Below are positions 27,574 to 36,798 of a stretch of 64,000 bases of DNA, in pieces. The stretch's first letter is position 1. The number at the start of each line of letters is the position of its first letter. The stretch covers positions 1 through 64,000 of the forward strand of contig JAJQCA010000047.1 in assembly GCA_021202985.1 (NCBI GenBank), written 5' to 3'. The notes beneath the pieces are model-generated. The model had not been told where the DNA came from and searched no databases. It was given only the letters and a program-made list of their open reading frames with translations. Source of the stretch: Alistipes sp. GTDB lineage: Bacteria > Bacteroidota > Bacteroidia > Bacteroidales > Rikenellaceae. Both the position numbers and the translations under genes were made by a program.

Positions 27574-29090
27574 GACCCGGACCAATCGCATACCTGCTTT
27601 CGGCCGCTCTGCTTTCTTCCTGCGGCGGCTTCCTGGACAAAGAGCCATTCGGTAAACCCGAAGCCGATACGGAAGAGAAGGTCGCCGGGCTGCTTGTGAA
27701 CGCGTACCCGACGAATTACTGGGCATATATCGCGGAGCTGTCGAGCGATGAGGCGGACTGGGCGGAAGATGCTACAAATGAAGGGGATCTTATACACCGC
27801 CGCTTTTACAACTGGCAGGATGTGGATTCACAGGACAGGGACAGTCCGCACGCCATCTGGGAGGGTTGTTACCACGCCGTCGCGCAGGCAAATATGGCAT
27901 TGGAAACTATCCGGGAGGCGGGGCAGCCGGAGAGCCTATTAGCCTATAAGGGAGAGGCGTTGATTTGCAGGGCTTATTCCCATTTTATACTCGTAAACCT
28001 GTTCTGCAAACATTACGACCCGGAAACCTGCCATTCGGATTTGGGTATTCCCTATATGGTCGAAGTAGAAAAAACCATAGGGGCACGCTACGAAAGGGGT
28101 ACAGTCGAAAATGTGTACGCCCTTATCGAAAAAGATTTGACCGAAGGATTGGAATCGATAGACGATTCACGGTATTCGGTTCCGAAATATCATTTCAACA
28201 GGAAGGCAGCCCTTGCGTTCGCATGCAGGTTCTATCTCTATAAAGGAGATTTCGAACGGGTTGTGGAAATAGCGTCTGAAATATTGGGAAACCACCCGGA
28301 GTCCGTATTGCGGGACTGGGAAGCCTTTGCCGAAGAGCAGAAAATCCAGACCCGTTTCGAAATGTTTATCGATGCCGGGGCGGATTGCAACCTTATGTTG
28401 GGCAGTTTCAGGACTTCCTGGTACAGCGCCTCGCCGGCTTTATTTTTATACAAGGCCCGCAACAGTTATTTAACCCAGAAAACGGAAGGAATACTTGCCC
28501 CGGGATTGTGGGGGGATGCCGATAATATTTATATCAAACCGGGTACGAGGGAATACGACGGCTATATGGTAAACAAAACGGCCCCTAACAGCCATTACTC
28601 GGTGGTAGTGCCGTTATTTACCACAGACGAGGTATTGCTCAACCGTGCCGAGGCGTACGTACGGCTGAGCAGGGAAAAAGGTGCTCACTACCTCGACCCG
28701 GCGCTGGAAGATATTAGCTGCGTCGTGGGGTCTTTCTCTACCCGGCAATCCCTGACCAGGGAAACGGTAAACGAACTGTACGGCCCTTCCATGGATTATT
28801 ATACTTGGGACAGGCCCACGCCGAAAAAACCCCTCGACCCGGCGCTCGGAATCGACGGGGAAGCGGAGGGTTTTATCCACGCCCTGCTGCATTTACGGCG
28901 GGCGGTCTTTATCCACGAGGGTTACCGTTGGTTCGATATAAAAAGGTACGGTATCGAAATATACCGCAGACGCATCGAAGGTGAAACCATAGTCGGGTAT
29001 ACCGATTTTATGCCCGCAAGCGACGGTAGGCGGGCGTTTCAGGTTCCGCAAACATCCCTCGCGGCGGGGCTCGAGCCTAATCCGCGATAA
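27570..29090 (+). CDS. SusD/RagB lipoprotein partner of the STN transporter
   Basis: 506 residues with a lipoprotein signal (LSAALLSSCGGFLDKEPFG). Family motifs: AYSHFILVNLFCKHYDPETC..LGIPYMVEVEKT, the LFTTDEVLLNRAEAYVRLSR helix and LHLRRAVFIHEGYRWFDIKRYGIEIYRR (R-x-E...W-F-D-I-K-R). It starts in the ATGA of the SusC stop. The C-terminal segment YTDFMPASDG...LEPNPR is matched by the orphan fragment at 51094-51192 after the IS element. Likely function is glycan capture on the cell surface. Confidence 0.93.
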   Translation: MRPGPIAYLLSAALLSSCGGFLDKEPFGKPEADTEEKVAGLLVNAYPTNYWAYIAELSSDEADWAEDATNEGDLIHRRFYNWQDVDSQDRDSPHAIWEGCYHAVAQANMALETIREAGQPESLLAYKGEALICRAYSHFILVNLFCKHYDPETCHSDLGIPYMVEVEKTIGARYERGTVENVYALIEKDLTEGLESIDDSRYSVPKYHFNRKAALAFACRFYLYKGDFERVVEIASEILGNHPESVLRDWEAFAEEQKIQTRFEMFIDAGADCNLMLGSFRTSWYSASPALFLYKARNSYLTQKTEGILAPGLWGDADNIYIKPGTREYDGYMVNKTAPNSHYSVVVPLFTTDEVLLNRAEAYVRLSREKGAHYLDPALEDISCVVGSFSTRQSLTRETVNELYGPSMDYYTWDRPTPKKPLDPALGIDGEAEGFIHALLHLRRAVFIHEGYRWFDIKRYGIEIYRRRIEGETIVGYTDFMPASDGRRAFQVPQTSLAAGLEPNPR

Positions 29091-29104
29091 CGAATGTTAC
29101 CGAT

Positions 29105-30088
29105 ATGACTTACGAGAAAATATTAGAGAGGCTTAACAAATCCATTACTGCCCGGTATCCGCAGTCGTTCGGGTTTGCCCGGCGGTTCGCGCCGCTGCTG
29201 AACGTATCGCAAAGTACGGTATACAATAAACTCAGCGGAAGGACGAGGTTTACCGTGGAAGAGTTGTTCTTCATCCTCCACGACCTGAAGATCCCCGTCA
29301 GCGAGTTGATGGAAGAGTATCCCAACACCGAAAGCTACCCTATGGAACTGTTCGTACATCGGGACTCGGAGCCGGAGAAATTTGCCGGTATGCTCGACTG
29401 GTATCACGGAATATTATCGATGGCTGCCGACTCGGAAAGTTCCCGGTTGATGGTACTGTCCAATACCATCCCGGATTTTACATTTCTCGACCTGGATTGG
29501 TTATCGGCCTTCTCGTTTCAGAAATGGTTGTTCTACAATAAAGGATTCGAATCCGTCATACCCCTTTCCCGTATCCACGACGACCGCACGCACAAAGATA
29601 AAACCATGCGGTGCCTGGAGGCCATACGGAACCTTAAATCGACCGAATACATTCTGAGTATAAATATAATGCGGAACTATATTCAGGATTTGATAATGTT
29701 TTACGAATACCGCATAATCACCAAGGAGGAAGCCCACGCCGTTTTCCTTGAACTAAACAGCCTGTTGGAGGCTTTCGATAAGGTTTGCAGCTTCGGTAAA
29801 CTTCCCGGCACGGGGAAGAAAATGGAGATTTACTACTATACCACGCACCTGTTCGGCAATATGCACCTTGTAGAGAGCGATAACATAGAAATCGGTTTCA
29901 TCTTCTCTCATTTTTTAAATCCCGTCGTATCGAAACACCGCGACACTTTCGTCCAAATCCGGTCGTGGTATAACACCTGGAAACGTTCATCGGTTCCCAT
30001 CAGCATGGCAGGGATTAAAAACCGTATGGACTTTCTGAACGAACAGCGAAAGGCACTCGATTATTTAGAACGGTTTCTCGGTTTTTAG
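29105..30088 (+). CDS. Helix-turn-helix protein of unknown role
   Basis: 327 residues. The N-terminal ~70 residues resemble a helix-turn-helix (FARRFAPLLNVSQSTVYNKLSGRTRFTVEELFFILHDL, Xre-like spacing of helices). The remainder is mainly helical and contains no motif I recognise. It lies 14 bp downstream of susD and on the same strand, so it is probably cotranscribed with the ECF/SusCD operon. A role as an additional transcription factor for that operon or for the fimbrial genes beginning at 30484 is inferred from position only. Confidence 0.6.
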   Translation: MTYEKILERLNKSITARYPQSFGFARRFAPLLNVSQSTVYNKLSGRTRFTVEELFFILHDLKIPVSELMEEYPNTESYPMELFVHRDSEPEKFAGMLDWYHGILSMAADSESSRLMVLSNTIPDFTFLDLDWLSAFSFQKWLFYNKGFESVIPLSRIHDDRTHKDKTMRCLEAIRNLKSTEYILSINIMRNYIQDLIMFYEYRIITKEEAHAVFLELNSLLEAFDKVCSFGKLPGTGKKMEIYYYTTHLFGNMHLVESDNIEIGFIFSHFLNPVVSKHRDTFVQIRSWYNTWKRSSVPISMAGIKNRMDFLNEQRKALDYLERFLGF

Positions 30089-30483
30089 TTTCACAAAACG
30101 AAAAATACCACCTGTTGCCGAGGTCGTAACTTTAATTTTCTTTTAAAGTATCAGGACACTGTTTAAAATTCTTTTTCTTTTGTTACGGCATCCAAAAGTT
30201 TCCGGAGCCGCGGCACAACTCCTGTCCGAAAAATCTTAACAAAACCGAACAGTCCGGAAAAGGTCTCCAAATTTTCCTAAACTCTTTCCTCCCTCGTGGA
30301 GAGCTCCCTATTAAGTAGCTTATAATTTGCGTTTTGAGGTTACGCAATTAGCCTATTTGAGGCTGTCGCATTTCTTTTTTGAGCCATCGAAAGGGGGGCT
30401 GCTATTTGTAATTTCAGGTAAGGAAAAAAACCGGCCCGTTCCGTAAACTTTTCCGGGGACGGTCGAACCATAAAACTGAAGTT
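30089..30483. other. Spacer upstream of second fimbrial operon
   Basis: 395 bp without a gene. Two T-rich stretches (30130-30180, 30265-30295) and a near-match to a -7 box (TATAATTTGC, ~30320-30335, one base longer than TAnnTTTG) are the only features. This is probably the fimbrial promoter region with a leader of ~150 nt. Confidence 0.3.
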
Positions 30484-31080
30484 ATGAATAAATCGGGACA
30501 AATTATACTGCTCTTACTGCTCCTTATTCCTTTTACGGTTGCGGGGCAGACGATTGCCGTCAAAACGAACCTGCTTTACTGGGCGACGACGACCCCGAAC
30601 ATCTCCGTGGAATGGGCGCCTTCATATAAGGTATCGCTCGAACTGCAGGGAAGCTACAACGGCTGGAAACATCTGGGCAACCCGGATGCAAACCGCAAAT
30701 TAAGGCACTGGTTAATTCAGCCGCAGGTGCGATTCTGGATATACGAAGCCTTCGACGGCCATTTCCTCGGTATACATCCCTTTTACGGGGAATATAATTT
30801 CAGCAATCTGAAACTTCCTCTCAGCATATTTAAGGAATTGGACGATAACAGGTATCAGGGATACGGAACCGGACTCGGGTTCAGCTATGGTTACCAGTGG
30901 TATATGGGGCGCCACTGGAACCTGGAACTCGAGTTCGGTTTTGGTTACGCATACCTCAACTATGACCGGTACCACTCCGCTGAATGCTCCCCCTGCCTCG
31001 GGCATCACCATAAACATTATTTCGGGCCTACCAAACTGGGGCTTTCCATCGTCTATCTATTCCGCAATAAAAAGAGGTAA
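30484..31080 (+). CDS. DUF3575 outer-membrane protein of fimbrial locus
   Basis: 198 residues with a signal peptide (LLLLLIPFTVAGQTIAVK). The TNLLYWATTTPNISVEWAPSYKVSLELQGSYNGW segment is the typical DUF3575 start, followed by alternating short strands as in a small beta-barrel, ending in YLFRNKKR. DUF3575 genes precede DUF3868 and Mfa1/Mfa2 genes in many Bacteroidales fimbrial loci. They are assumed to aid outer-membrane assembly, but the function is not proven. A 2-bp gap separates it from the next gene. Confidence 0.8.
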   Translation: MNKSGQIILLLLLLIPFTVAGQTIAVKTNLLYWATTTPNISVEWAPSYKVSLELQGSYNGWKHLGNPDANRKLRHWLIQPQVRFWIYEAFDGHFLGIHPFYGEYNFSNLKLPLSIFKELDDNRYQGYGTGLGFSYGYQWYMGRHWNLELEFGFGYAYLNYDRYHSAECSPCLGHHHKHYFGPTKLGLSIVYLFRNKKR

Positions 31081-31082
31081 CC

Positions 31083-32639
31083 ATGAAAAGAGTTATGAAA
31101 AAGATTATACAGCTTGCCGCTTTCGTGGCCATGTTGGCAATACTGCTGTTTCTCATTATCGCGGGGGCAAAGGCGCAGGGTTCGGTGCCCGGCAGGATGG
31201 AGAGAACAGGCATCGAGAGTTACGGGCCGGTGGGTGTGGACGGATCGGTAGTAATAAAGGATTTGGTTTTACAGGAAATCGGGGATTCACTCCTGCTGGC
31301 CTTTAACGTCGAAGTGAACCGCCGGGCGATTAATAACCGTCAAAGTTGGCGTATCGTTCCCCGGCTGAACGGCGATTTCGATGAAACTGTACAGGAATTT
31401 CCCACACTGCTCGTCACGGGCCGCCAGAAAGAGCGCCATTTTAAACGGAAAGAACGTTTCGGGAACGAATGGCTGTCGGCCAACTACCCCGAATACAAGG
31501 CGACCATTCCCAAGGGCACCGACACCATACTGAATTACCGGGTCACCCTACCCTATGAATATTGGATGGACAATTCACGTCTTTCGCTGGATCAGTATCT
31601 CGCATCACCGAGAGAAAAGCGGCAGTTATTCTCTTCGGACGGTTACCGAAGGGTGGCGCTCGAACCATACGAGCCTTATGCGGTACGGCCGCTCGTAAAT
31701 TATATCTCTCCCGAGAGGGAGGTAAAAAGGCGTTCGGAAGTGTATCAGGCGCTGGTCGACTTCCCGGTCAACGTATCGAGGATTATTCCCGGTTATCGCC
31801 GCAATACGGAGGAACTTGCCCAAATCGACAAGAAGGTAAAAAATATAAAGGACAATCCATATATGGAGATCGAATCCGTCTACATGGAAGGGTACGCCTC
31901 GCCCGAGGGTGGCGTCGAACTGAATCGACGGCTCGCCACCGAAAGGGTACTGGCGCTGAAGGATTATTTTGTCCGCATCCACGGTATACCCCCCGGGGTG
32001 ATTCGAACAGATGCCGTAACCGAAGACTGGGACGGGCTGCGGGCGATTGTCGAAAATTGGGAAGACGGTCCGGACAAGGAAAGGATTATGGCGGTCATAG
32101 ACGGTCCGGAACCGCCCGAGGCAAAAGAAACAAGGCTGCGCGCTCTGCCGCATCAATGGGTCAGGTTGGTTAGTGAGGCGTTCCCGCTCCTGAGAAGGAC
32201 CGAGTACACCATCCATTTCAGAGTTAGTGATTTTTCTTTGGAGCAGTCGCGCAGCCTTATCTCTACCTATCCGGAACTTTTCTCCCATTCCGAACTCTAT
32301 ACGCTGGCTATGTCGAATAGAGAAGGTACGGATGAACGTCTGCATATACTGGAAACAATACTTCGCTTCTACCCGGACGACGATACGGCACTGAACAACT
32401 ATGCCGCGGCGCTTGTAGCGGCCGGGGAAACTACCACAGCCAGGCGCTACCTGGAAAGGATTTCCGATACAAAAGTTGCGGCAAACAACCTCGGACTGGT
32501 CTGTCTCCTGGAAGGCAGGTATGAAGAGGCCGGGAAATACTTCGAACTGTCCGACACCGATGAATCGGTGCATAACCAACTGGAATTGGAGCGCAAAATC
32601 GAAGCCGACGCAAAAATGAAAAGGTATGGCAGCAGGTAG
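31083..32639 (+). CDS. DUF3868 fimbrial-locus protein with OmpA-like and TPR segments
   Basis: 518 residues, with a hydrophobic signal/anchor near the N-terminus (LAAFVAMLAILLFLIIAGAKAQG). The N-terminal half is the DUF3868-type region, then an OmpA-like motif (VYMEGYASPEGGVELNRRLATERVLALKDYF), and tetratricopeptide-like repeats at ~400-500 (PDDDTALNNYAAALVAAGE...AANNLGLVCLLEGRYEEAGKYFELS). It may bind peptidoglycan through the OmpA-like part. It is encoded with DUF3575 and before the fimbrillin gene, the standard order for such loci. Confidence 0.75.
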   Translation: MKRVMKKIIQLAAFVAMLAILLFLIIAGAKAQGSVPGRMERTGIESYGPVGVDGSVVIKDLVLQEIGDSLLLAFNVEVNRRAINNRQSWRIVPRLNGDFDETVQEFPTLLVTGRQKERHFKRKERFGNEWLSANYPEYKATIPKGTDTILNYRVTLPYEYWMDNSRLSLDQYLASPREKRQLFSSDGYRRVALEPYEPYAVRPLVNYISPEREVKRRSEVYQALVDFPVNVSRIIPGYRRNTEELAQIDKKVKNIKDNPYMEIESVYMEGYASPEGGVELNRRLATERVLALKDYFVRIHGIPPGVIRTDAVTEDWDGLRAIVENWEDGPDKERIMAVIDGPEPPEAKETRLRALPHQWVRLVSEAFPLLRRTEYTIHFRVSDFSLEQSRSLISTYPELFSHSELYTLAMSNREGTDERLHILETILRFYPDDDTALNNYAAALVAAGETTTARRYLERISDTKVAANNLGLVCLLEGRYEEAGKYFELSDTDESVHNQLELERKIEADAKMKRYGSR

Positions 32640-33067
32640 GCCGCATTTGGAATAAACGGTTACGGGTTAAGCCAACTACATCAGGATTCCACATATTCGA
32701 CTTCCGTGATTAACGGAAGGCCCTACAAATCCGCCCTATGAAACCACAACCTGACATACGGGAGCAACATCCTCAGGCAACATGTTGTCCTGCCCGTCTT
32801 AACGGTGGAATGGGAATGGGAAACTATCGGCAAAAAAAGGCGGACATTGGTGAAAGGATGCCTCCGCCCGTCAAAACCTATCGCACCGTATACGCAATTG
32901 CAACCCGTTGGCGCCTCAGCTTTTCCTTATGGCGCAATGGGAATTTCGAACCATACAAAAAACCGACGACGACATGAGAAACACGGGACAAAATAAACCA
33001 CGGCCGCCTTAAAGGCAAGAAGACCAAGACCCCATAAACGAATCATCCACTGTTTAAATTCACGTTT
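32640..33067. other. Non-coding spacer between DUF3868 and Mfa1 genes
   Basis: 428 bp. The short open frames here lack recognisable content and have no promoter or start signals I trust. No repeat or hairpin of note was seen. It may hold the promoter of the fimbrillin gene. Confidence 0.35.
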
Positions 33068-34396
33068 ATGAAAAAGAATCTATTATGGTCGGTAATTTTA
33101 CTGATGACAGGCGCGATAGTTTGGTCGTGCAACAACGACAAAGACGGACCCGGAATACCGGAAGGAAGCGGGAACGTACAACTTCTGATTAAGGATTACC
33201 AGATGAATAAGATGACCCGGGCGGCCAGCGGTACCGAAGCGCCCGTGACGGGCGAATCGGAGCTTGCCGATCATCTGGACATACTGGTACTTAACAACAC
33301 CGGACAGGTGGAATTCAACGGACGGGTTCCGGTGAACCCGGCCACGGGACTGACTTCCGCTTTCACGGTGATGAACGGCGACAAAACGTTCTTCGTCTAC
33401 TCCAACAGGCTCACCGACGGCATTACATGGCCTACGGTCGGTGTATCCACCATGTCCACAGTGGATGGACTTGTGGCCAATGTAAGCTTCAATAACAACG
33501 TACCCGATATTGCAAAATCGGGCGAGTTCACCATCCACCACCTGTGGGACGGAGACGCCGTCCTCATCGACGGCTCCGGTACGCTTACCAATCCACAGCA
33601 TGTCGACGTGAAACTGGGGCGTGCGGCGGCTAAGATTAACCTCCGCTCGGTTACCCACGAAAGACAGGGGGTCAACACCCTCCCCGGCAGCTTCACACCG
33701 GCGGAGTACCAATACACACTGAAAAGCGTACCCACGAAGTATTATTACAAAGGACGCTACACACCGCCCACAGGAACGCCGGGCGCACTTCCTCCCTATG
33801 CCGGTATGACGTACGAGAGTGCCGTACATAACGACCCTCAGTCGATGACGGCAAGCTATACCAACTACACCATGGGTAACCCTGTGGGCACTCCGTTTTA
33901 TGCCGTCGAAAATACTACCGCCCCCGTGGGCGGTGAAATATTCCACGGCAACACGACCTACATTTCACTCAGGACGAAATATACTCCCGACGCGACGGAA
34001 ATATACACTTCCGCAAATCCGGACACCCCCGGCGGAACGCTCGATCCCTCGGGTACATTCTGGCTCGCTATTCATGGAACCACGAAGAAGCTGTTTGGCG
34101 ATAACCCAAGCGCAGTCCCGGGCATCGATCCTCTGACTATAGAGGAGTGTACGAACGGTATTATGTACTATTACATCCCGGTGAAAGACCCGTCGGAAGA
34201 GGGACTCCCCGCACAGTGCTGTGTAATACGGAACCACAAGTACGACGTGAGCGTTCTCTCGATCAGCGGCTACGGCAGCGGTAAGGAGACCGAGGATATA
34301 GACGTACCGATAAAAGAGCTCGAGAAAGAAAGCTGGATAGAGGTGCAAGTCGAAGTACTCGACTGGTACCATGTAGAAGACGGTGTGGATTTGTAA
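33068..34396 (+). CDS. Mfa1-like major fimbrial subunit lipoprotein
   Basis: 442 residues with a lipoprotein signal (LMTGAIVWSCNNDKDG) and the Arg-containing region MTRAASGTEAP that may be a processing site. The central HDLWDGDAVLIDG-like stretch, the DVKLGRAAAKINLRSV motif (R/K-A-A-A-K/R-I-N/D) and the C-terminal strand VQVEVLDWYHVEDGVDL are typical of Mfa1-family shaft subunits. It should polymerise by donor-strand exchange and be held by the Mfa2-like protein encoded downstream. A hairpin follows the stop, as in the other fimbrial operon of this window. Confidence 0.85.
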   Translation: MKKNLLWSVILLMTGAIVWSCNNDKDGPGIPEGSGNVQLLIKDYQMNKMTRAASGTEAPVTGESELADHLDILVLNNTGQVEFNGRVPVNPATGLTSAFTVMNGDKTFFVYSNRLTDGITWPTVGVSTMSTVDGLVANVSFNNNVPDIAKSGEFTIHHLWDGDAVLIDGSGTLTNPQHVDVKLGRAAAKINLRSVTHERQGVNTLPGSFTPAEYQYTLKSVPTKYYYKGRYTPPTGTPGALPPYAGMTYESAVHNDPQSMTASYTNYTMGNPVGTPFYAVENTTAPVGGEIFHGNTTYISLRTKYTPDATEIYTSANPDTPGGTLDPSGTFWLAIHGTTKKLFGDNPSAVPGIDPLTIEECTNGIMYYYIPVKDPSEEGLPAQCCVIRNHKYDVSVLSISGYGSGKETEDIDVPIKELEKESWIEVQVEVLDWYHVEDGVDL

Positions 34397-34411
34397 CCTT
34401 CAATGCCCTGT

Positions 34412-34434
34412 GGCCGGGAAGTGTCTTCCCGGCC
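34412..34434 (+). terminator. Hairpin between fimbrillin and Mfa2 genes
   Basis: A perfect 10-bp stem (GGCCGGGAAG / CTTCCCGGCC) with a 3-nt loop directly follows the fimbrillin stop (34396). There is no T tract, so it is more likely an mRNA-stabilising or attenuating element than a full terminator. The location mirrors that of 1897-1939. Confidence 0.5.
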
Positions 34435-34489
34435 GCGGCGGCATAACCGGCATGCTTTGCGTTTAAAAATTAACCACGGAGGACGGTCG

Positions 34490-35479
34490 ATGAAAATTTT
34501 TTTACACCCGATACTGATCGCCATTTCGGCAATTACAGCGGTCTCTTGCAGCATCAAGGAGGATATTGAAAGCTGTTTCCCTCCTCCGAAACCGGCTCCG
34601 GATTCAATTTATGTATATCTGGCTTTCGAATGTATCGAGATTTACGATACCGACCGGGAAATTGTTTTCGACAAAATCGTCGATGAACTCGAACTGCTGT
34701 TTTATAACAGGGACGGTAAACTTGCCTACGACCTGCGCTACACGGCCGCACAGTTAGAAGACTACGACTGGAAGGTACGTTTGCACGACAACCTGGTAAA
34801 ACCCGGAGATTACACCCTTCTGGCACTTGTGAATTACAGGAACGACCATTATACGATGACGGGAAAAGAGAGCCTCGTATCGCTGCTGGCCGGTCTGGAA
34901 TACGACAAATCCGTAACCGGTAACAACGGCTCCCCCGAAATAGATTTTCCCCTGACAGATACCTATTACGGTCGATACAACCTCGAATTGCATTATACTT
35001 CATTGTTTAACGAGCACAAGGTAATGCTGTCCAAAAATACGAACCTGTTTAACGTGACGGTATTTTTCCGGGAGGAATCCGATTATAACTCGGTTTTGTC
35101 ACTCGTTTCCCGGGTCACCGGAAACAACACACTATACGACTGGGAAAATCATGCTGTCGACGCCCCGGAAGCAAACTACCTTCCATACTCGGGCGAAAGA
35201 AAGGAACCGGAATTCAGTTTCACCGACAGCCTTAAAACCATGCGGGTATGGCATCGTTCAAACCTTGAACTGGAAATCGATATAACCACCGACCAGGAGG
35301 TCATTAATCTCACAGAGTCTGTTCCCGACTGGCTGGCCGGGATTGAAAAATACGATACGGACGAAAAACTCGAACACTACGACGAATTCGACATTACGAT
35401 TACACTCGGGGAAAACTATGTAATTGTTGGCGTGGAGGTCAACGGATGGTACGTGGTAAAGGACGAGGGAGGATTGTGA
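34490..35479 (+). CDS. FimB/Mfa2-type fimbrial anchor lipoprotein
   Basis: 329 residues from the ATG at 34490, which has GGAGG nine bases upstream; the longer frame from 34403 is rejected. The lipobox and following Cys-Pro motif (AVSCSIKEDIESCFPP) are the FimB/Mfa2 signature, and the GDYTLLALVNYRND segment is the conserved beta-sandwich. It is expected to anchor the shaft and regulate its length. It is the last gene of the DUF3575-DUF3868-Mfa1-Mfa2 operon. The spacer to the next gene (35480-35775) shows nothing recognisable. Confidence 0.85.
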   Translation: MKIFLHPILIAISAITAVSCSIKEDIESCFPPPKPAPDSIYVYLAFECIEIYDTDREIVFDKIVDELELLFYNRDGKLAYDLRYTAAQLEDYDWKVRLHDNLVKPGDYTLLALVNYRNDHYTMTGKESLVSLLAGLEYDKSVTGNNGSPEIDFPLTDTYYGRYNLELHYTSLFNEHKVMLSKNTNLFNVTVFFREESDYNSVLSLVSRVTGNNTLYDWENHAVDAPEANYLPYSGERKEPEFSFTDSLKTMRVWHRSNLELEIDITTDQEVINLTESVPDWLAGIEKYDTDEKLEHYDEFDITITLGENYVIVGVEVNGWYVVKDEGGL

Positions 35480-35775
35480 AAAGTTTCCACCCGACCCGCA
35501 CCGGATTGTCAATTAGAAGGGAATTAATGGTGATCATTATACCTTTATCGGCATAATCGCGGACATACTTAATAACTATATATGCTCAGACTAAGGCAAG
35601 TTACGGCACTTAACACCGTCCCGCACCGGGAACAGAATAGAGACAACAGGGATAGTGGGTGTAATTAAATTTATAACTTACAGCCGGTTTCCAGGGTAAG
35701 AGTTTAACTTTAGTTGAGTTTCCGAGTCCACGAAGAAGAGTAAAACACATTGTGTTTCATTTTATATAGATAAAT

Positions 35776-36435
35776 ATGCAAAATATCTTATTGATTATAA
35801 ATTTATTATTATGCGCCACATTTTGCCCTGCTCAGACCTATACCCAGGAAAGTCTATGCCACTCTGTTCGTAAAGCAATAAAAGAAGATATTTATTCCGA
35901 TAATGATTATACCGATTCCGGTGCTTGTCTTCCCTCTTATGGTCAGCATTTGAAGTATGACCTCGGATATTTTGCCAAGGTAATGCTTGTAGTTGATGAC
36001 AGGATAGACAGCATCGTAATAGACGGTTCCTTAGTGACCATTTGGGCTGACTACCGTAAAGGTTTTGCCAGGGAAGGGGGTCGCGAAAATATCTATAATC
36101 AGTTTCATGATATATATTCTTCGCTATTTAGCTTTGATGAGGTTCAGACCATATCGGTGTTCGACTGTTGGGACGATTGCCGTAATATTACATACCTGCC
36201 CATGAAAACGGACGAACCGCTGATAGTTATGGAGGGAGCAAAATTTTATCGCCGTTGGTACATTCCTGATGTTGATTATTTTGATATAGTCGGGGAAGAA
36301 AGTTTCTCGAATAAAGAATATTACAATGAAAATAATGAACTGCTCGGTGAAATATTGGAAATAAAGGTGCAATCCCATATCACAGACCCTGAAAGGGAGA
36401 AAAAGGATTTGGATTTACCGTTATGCCAAGACTAA
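35776..36435 (+). CDS. Secreted protein of unknown function
   Basis: 219 residues with a signal peptide (MQNILLIINLLLCATFCPAQTY) and no recognised domain. The body is acidic and contains many aromatic residues (DYGYFAK-like, WADYRKGF, EGAKFYRRWYIPDVDYF) and two cysteine pairs. It is AT-rich relative to its upstream neighbours. It lies between the fimbrial locus and the att-like repeat at 36615, just outside the inferred island. It has no close partner. Confidence 0.55.
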   Translation: MQNILLIINLLLCATFCPAQTYTQESLCHSVRKAIKEDIYSDNDYTDSGACLPSYGQHLKYDLGYFAKVMLVVDDRIDSIVIDGSLVTIWADYRKGFAREGGRENIYNQFHDIYSSLFSFDEVQTISVFDCWDDCRNITYLPMKTDEPLIVMEGAKFYRRWYIPDVDYFDIVGEESFSNKEYYNENNELLGEILEIKVQSHITDPEREKKDLDLPLCQD

Positions 36436-36582
36436 CAACCTTACTTGCAATACACTATGCGAACATATTTTCCCCCGAACCACTCGGTTTTGGACCGTTT
36501 CATCCCTAAAATACGCAACGACCCAAAATCAACAATCTTGCACACCGAACCGAACAGGATTATAAGTGGTAAACAAAAAAGA

Positions 36583-36606
36583 AAAGTTCTCTCCATGAGA
36601 GGACTT
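36583..36606 (-). terminator. Hairpin terminator at the distal island end
   Basis: A ~10-bp stem with one G-T pair (AGTTCTCTC-CAT-GAGAGGACT) and flanking complementary A/T bases is followed on the minus strand by TTTTCTTTTTTG. It stands directly downstream (minus direction) of a 17-bp copy of the tRNA-Gly 3' end. It looks like the original terminator of that tRNA, now displaced, and could also stop the cytochrome b operon. Confidence 0.55.
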
Positions 36607-36614
36607 TCAGGAGG

Positions 36615-36631
36615 GCGGAAAACGGGACTCG
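36615..36631 (-). repeat. att-like 17-bp copy of tRNA-Gly 3' end
   Basis: GCGGAAAACGGGACTCG is identical to 57673-57689, the acceptor/T-arm 3' end of tRNA-Gly(GCC). The similarity extends by CTTTCAG a few bases to the left in both places, with a 3-nt difference. Direct repetition of a tRNA 3' end 21 kb away in the same orientation is what site-specific integration leaves behind. Confidence 0.7.
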
Positions 36632-36798
36632 AAATACAAGAGTAATTCCATTTTTCCATAGAGCGTTGATCGATGTTTACCCTCCAGCTGGCATCTAAAC
36701 GCAGTAAGGATTAAAAATGTATGAATGAGATTTGTCCGGGCCGATAACTTCTGATTCCTTTAGTTCCCTTTTCCTTTTCGCTTGTCGAATCCGAATTA

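Noticed and set aside
32738..32996. Short open frames between the DUF3868 and fimbrillin genes
   Set aside because: Composition is unlike coding sequence here, with no signal, domain, or start signals.
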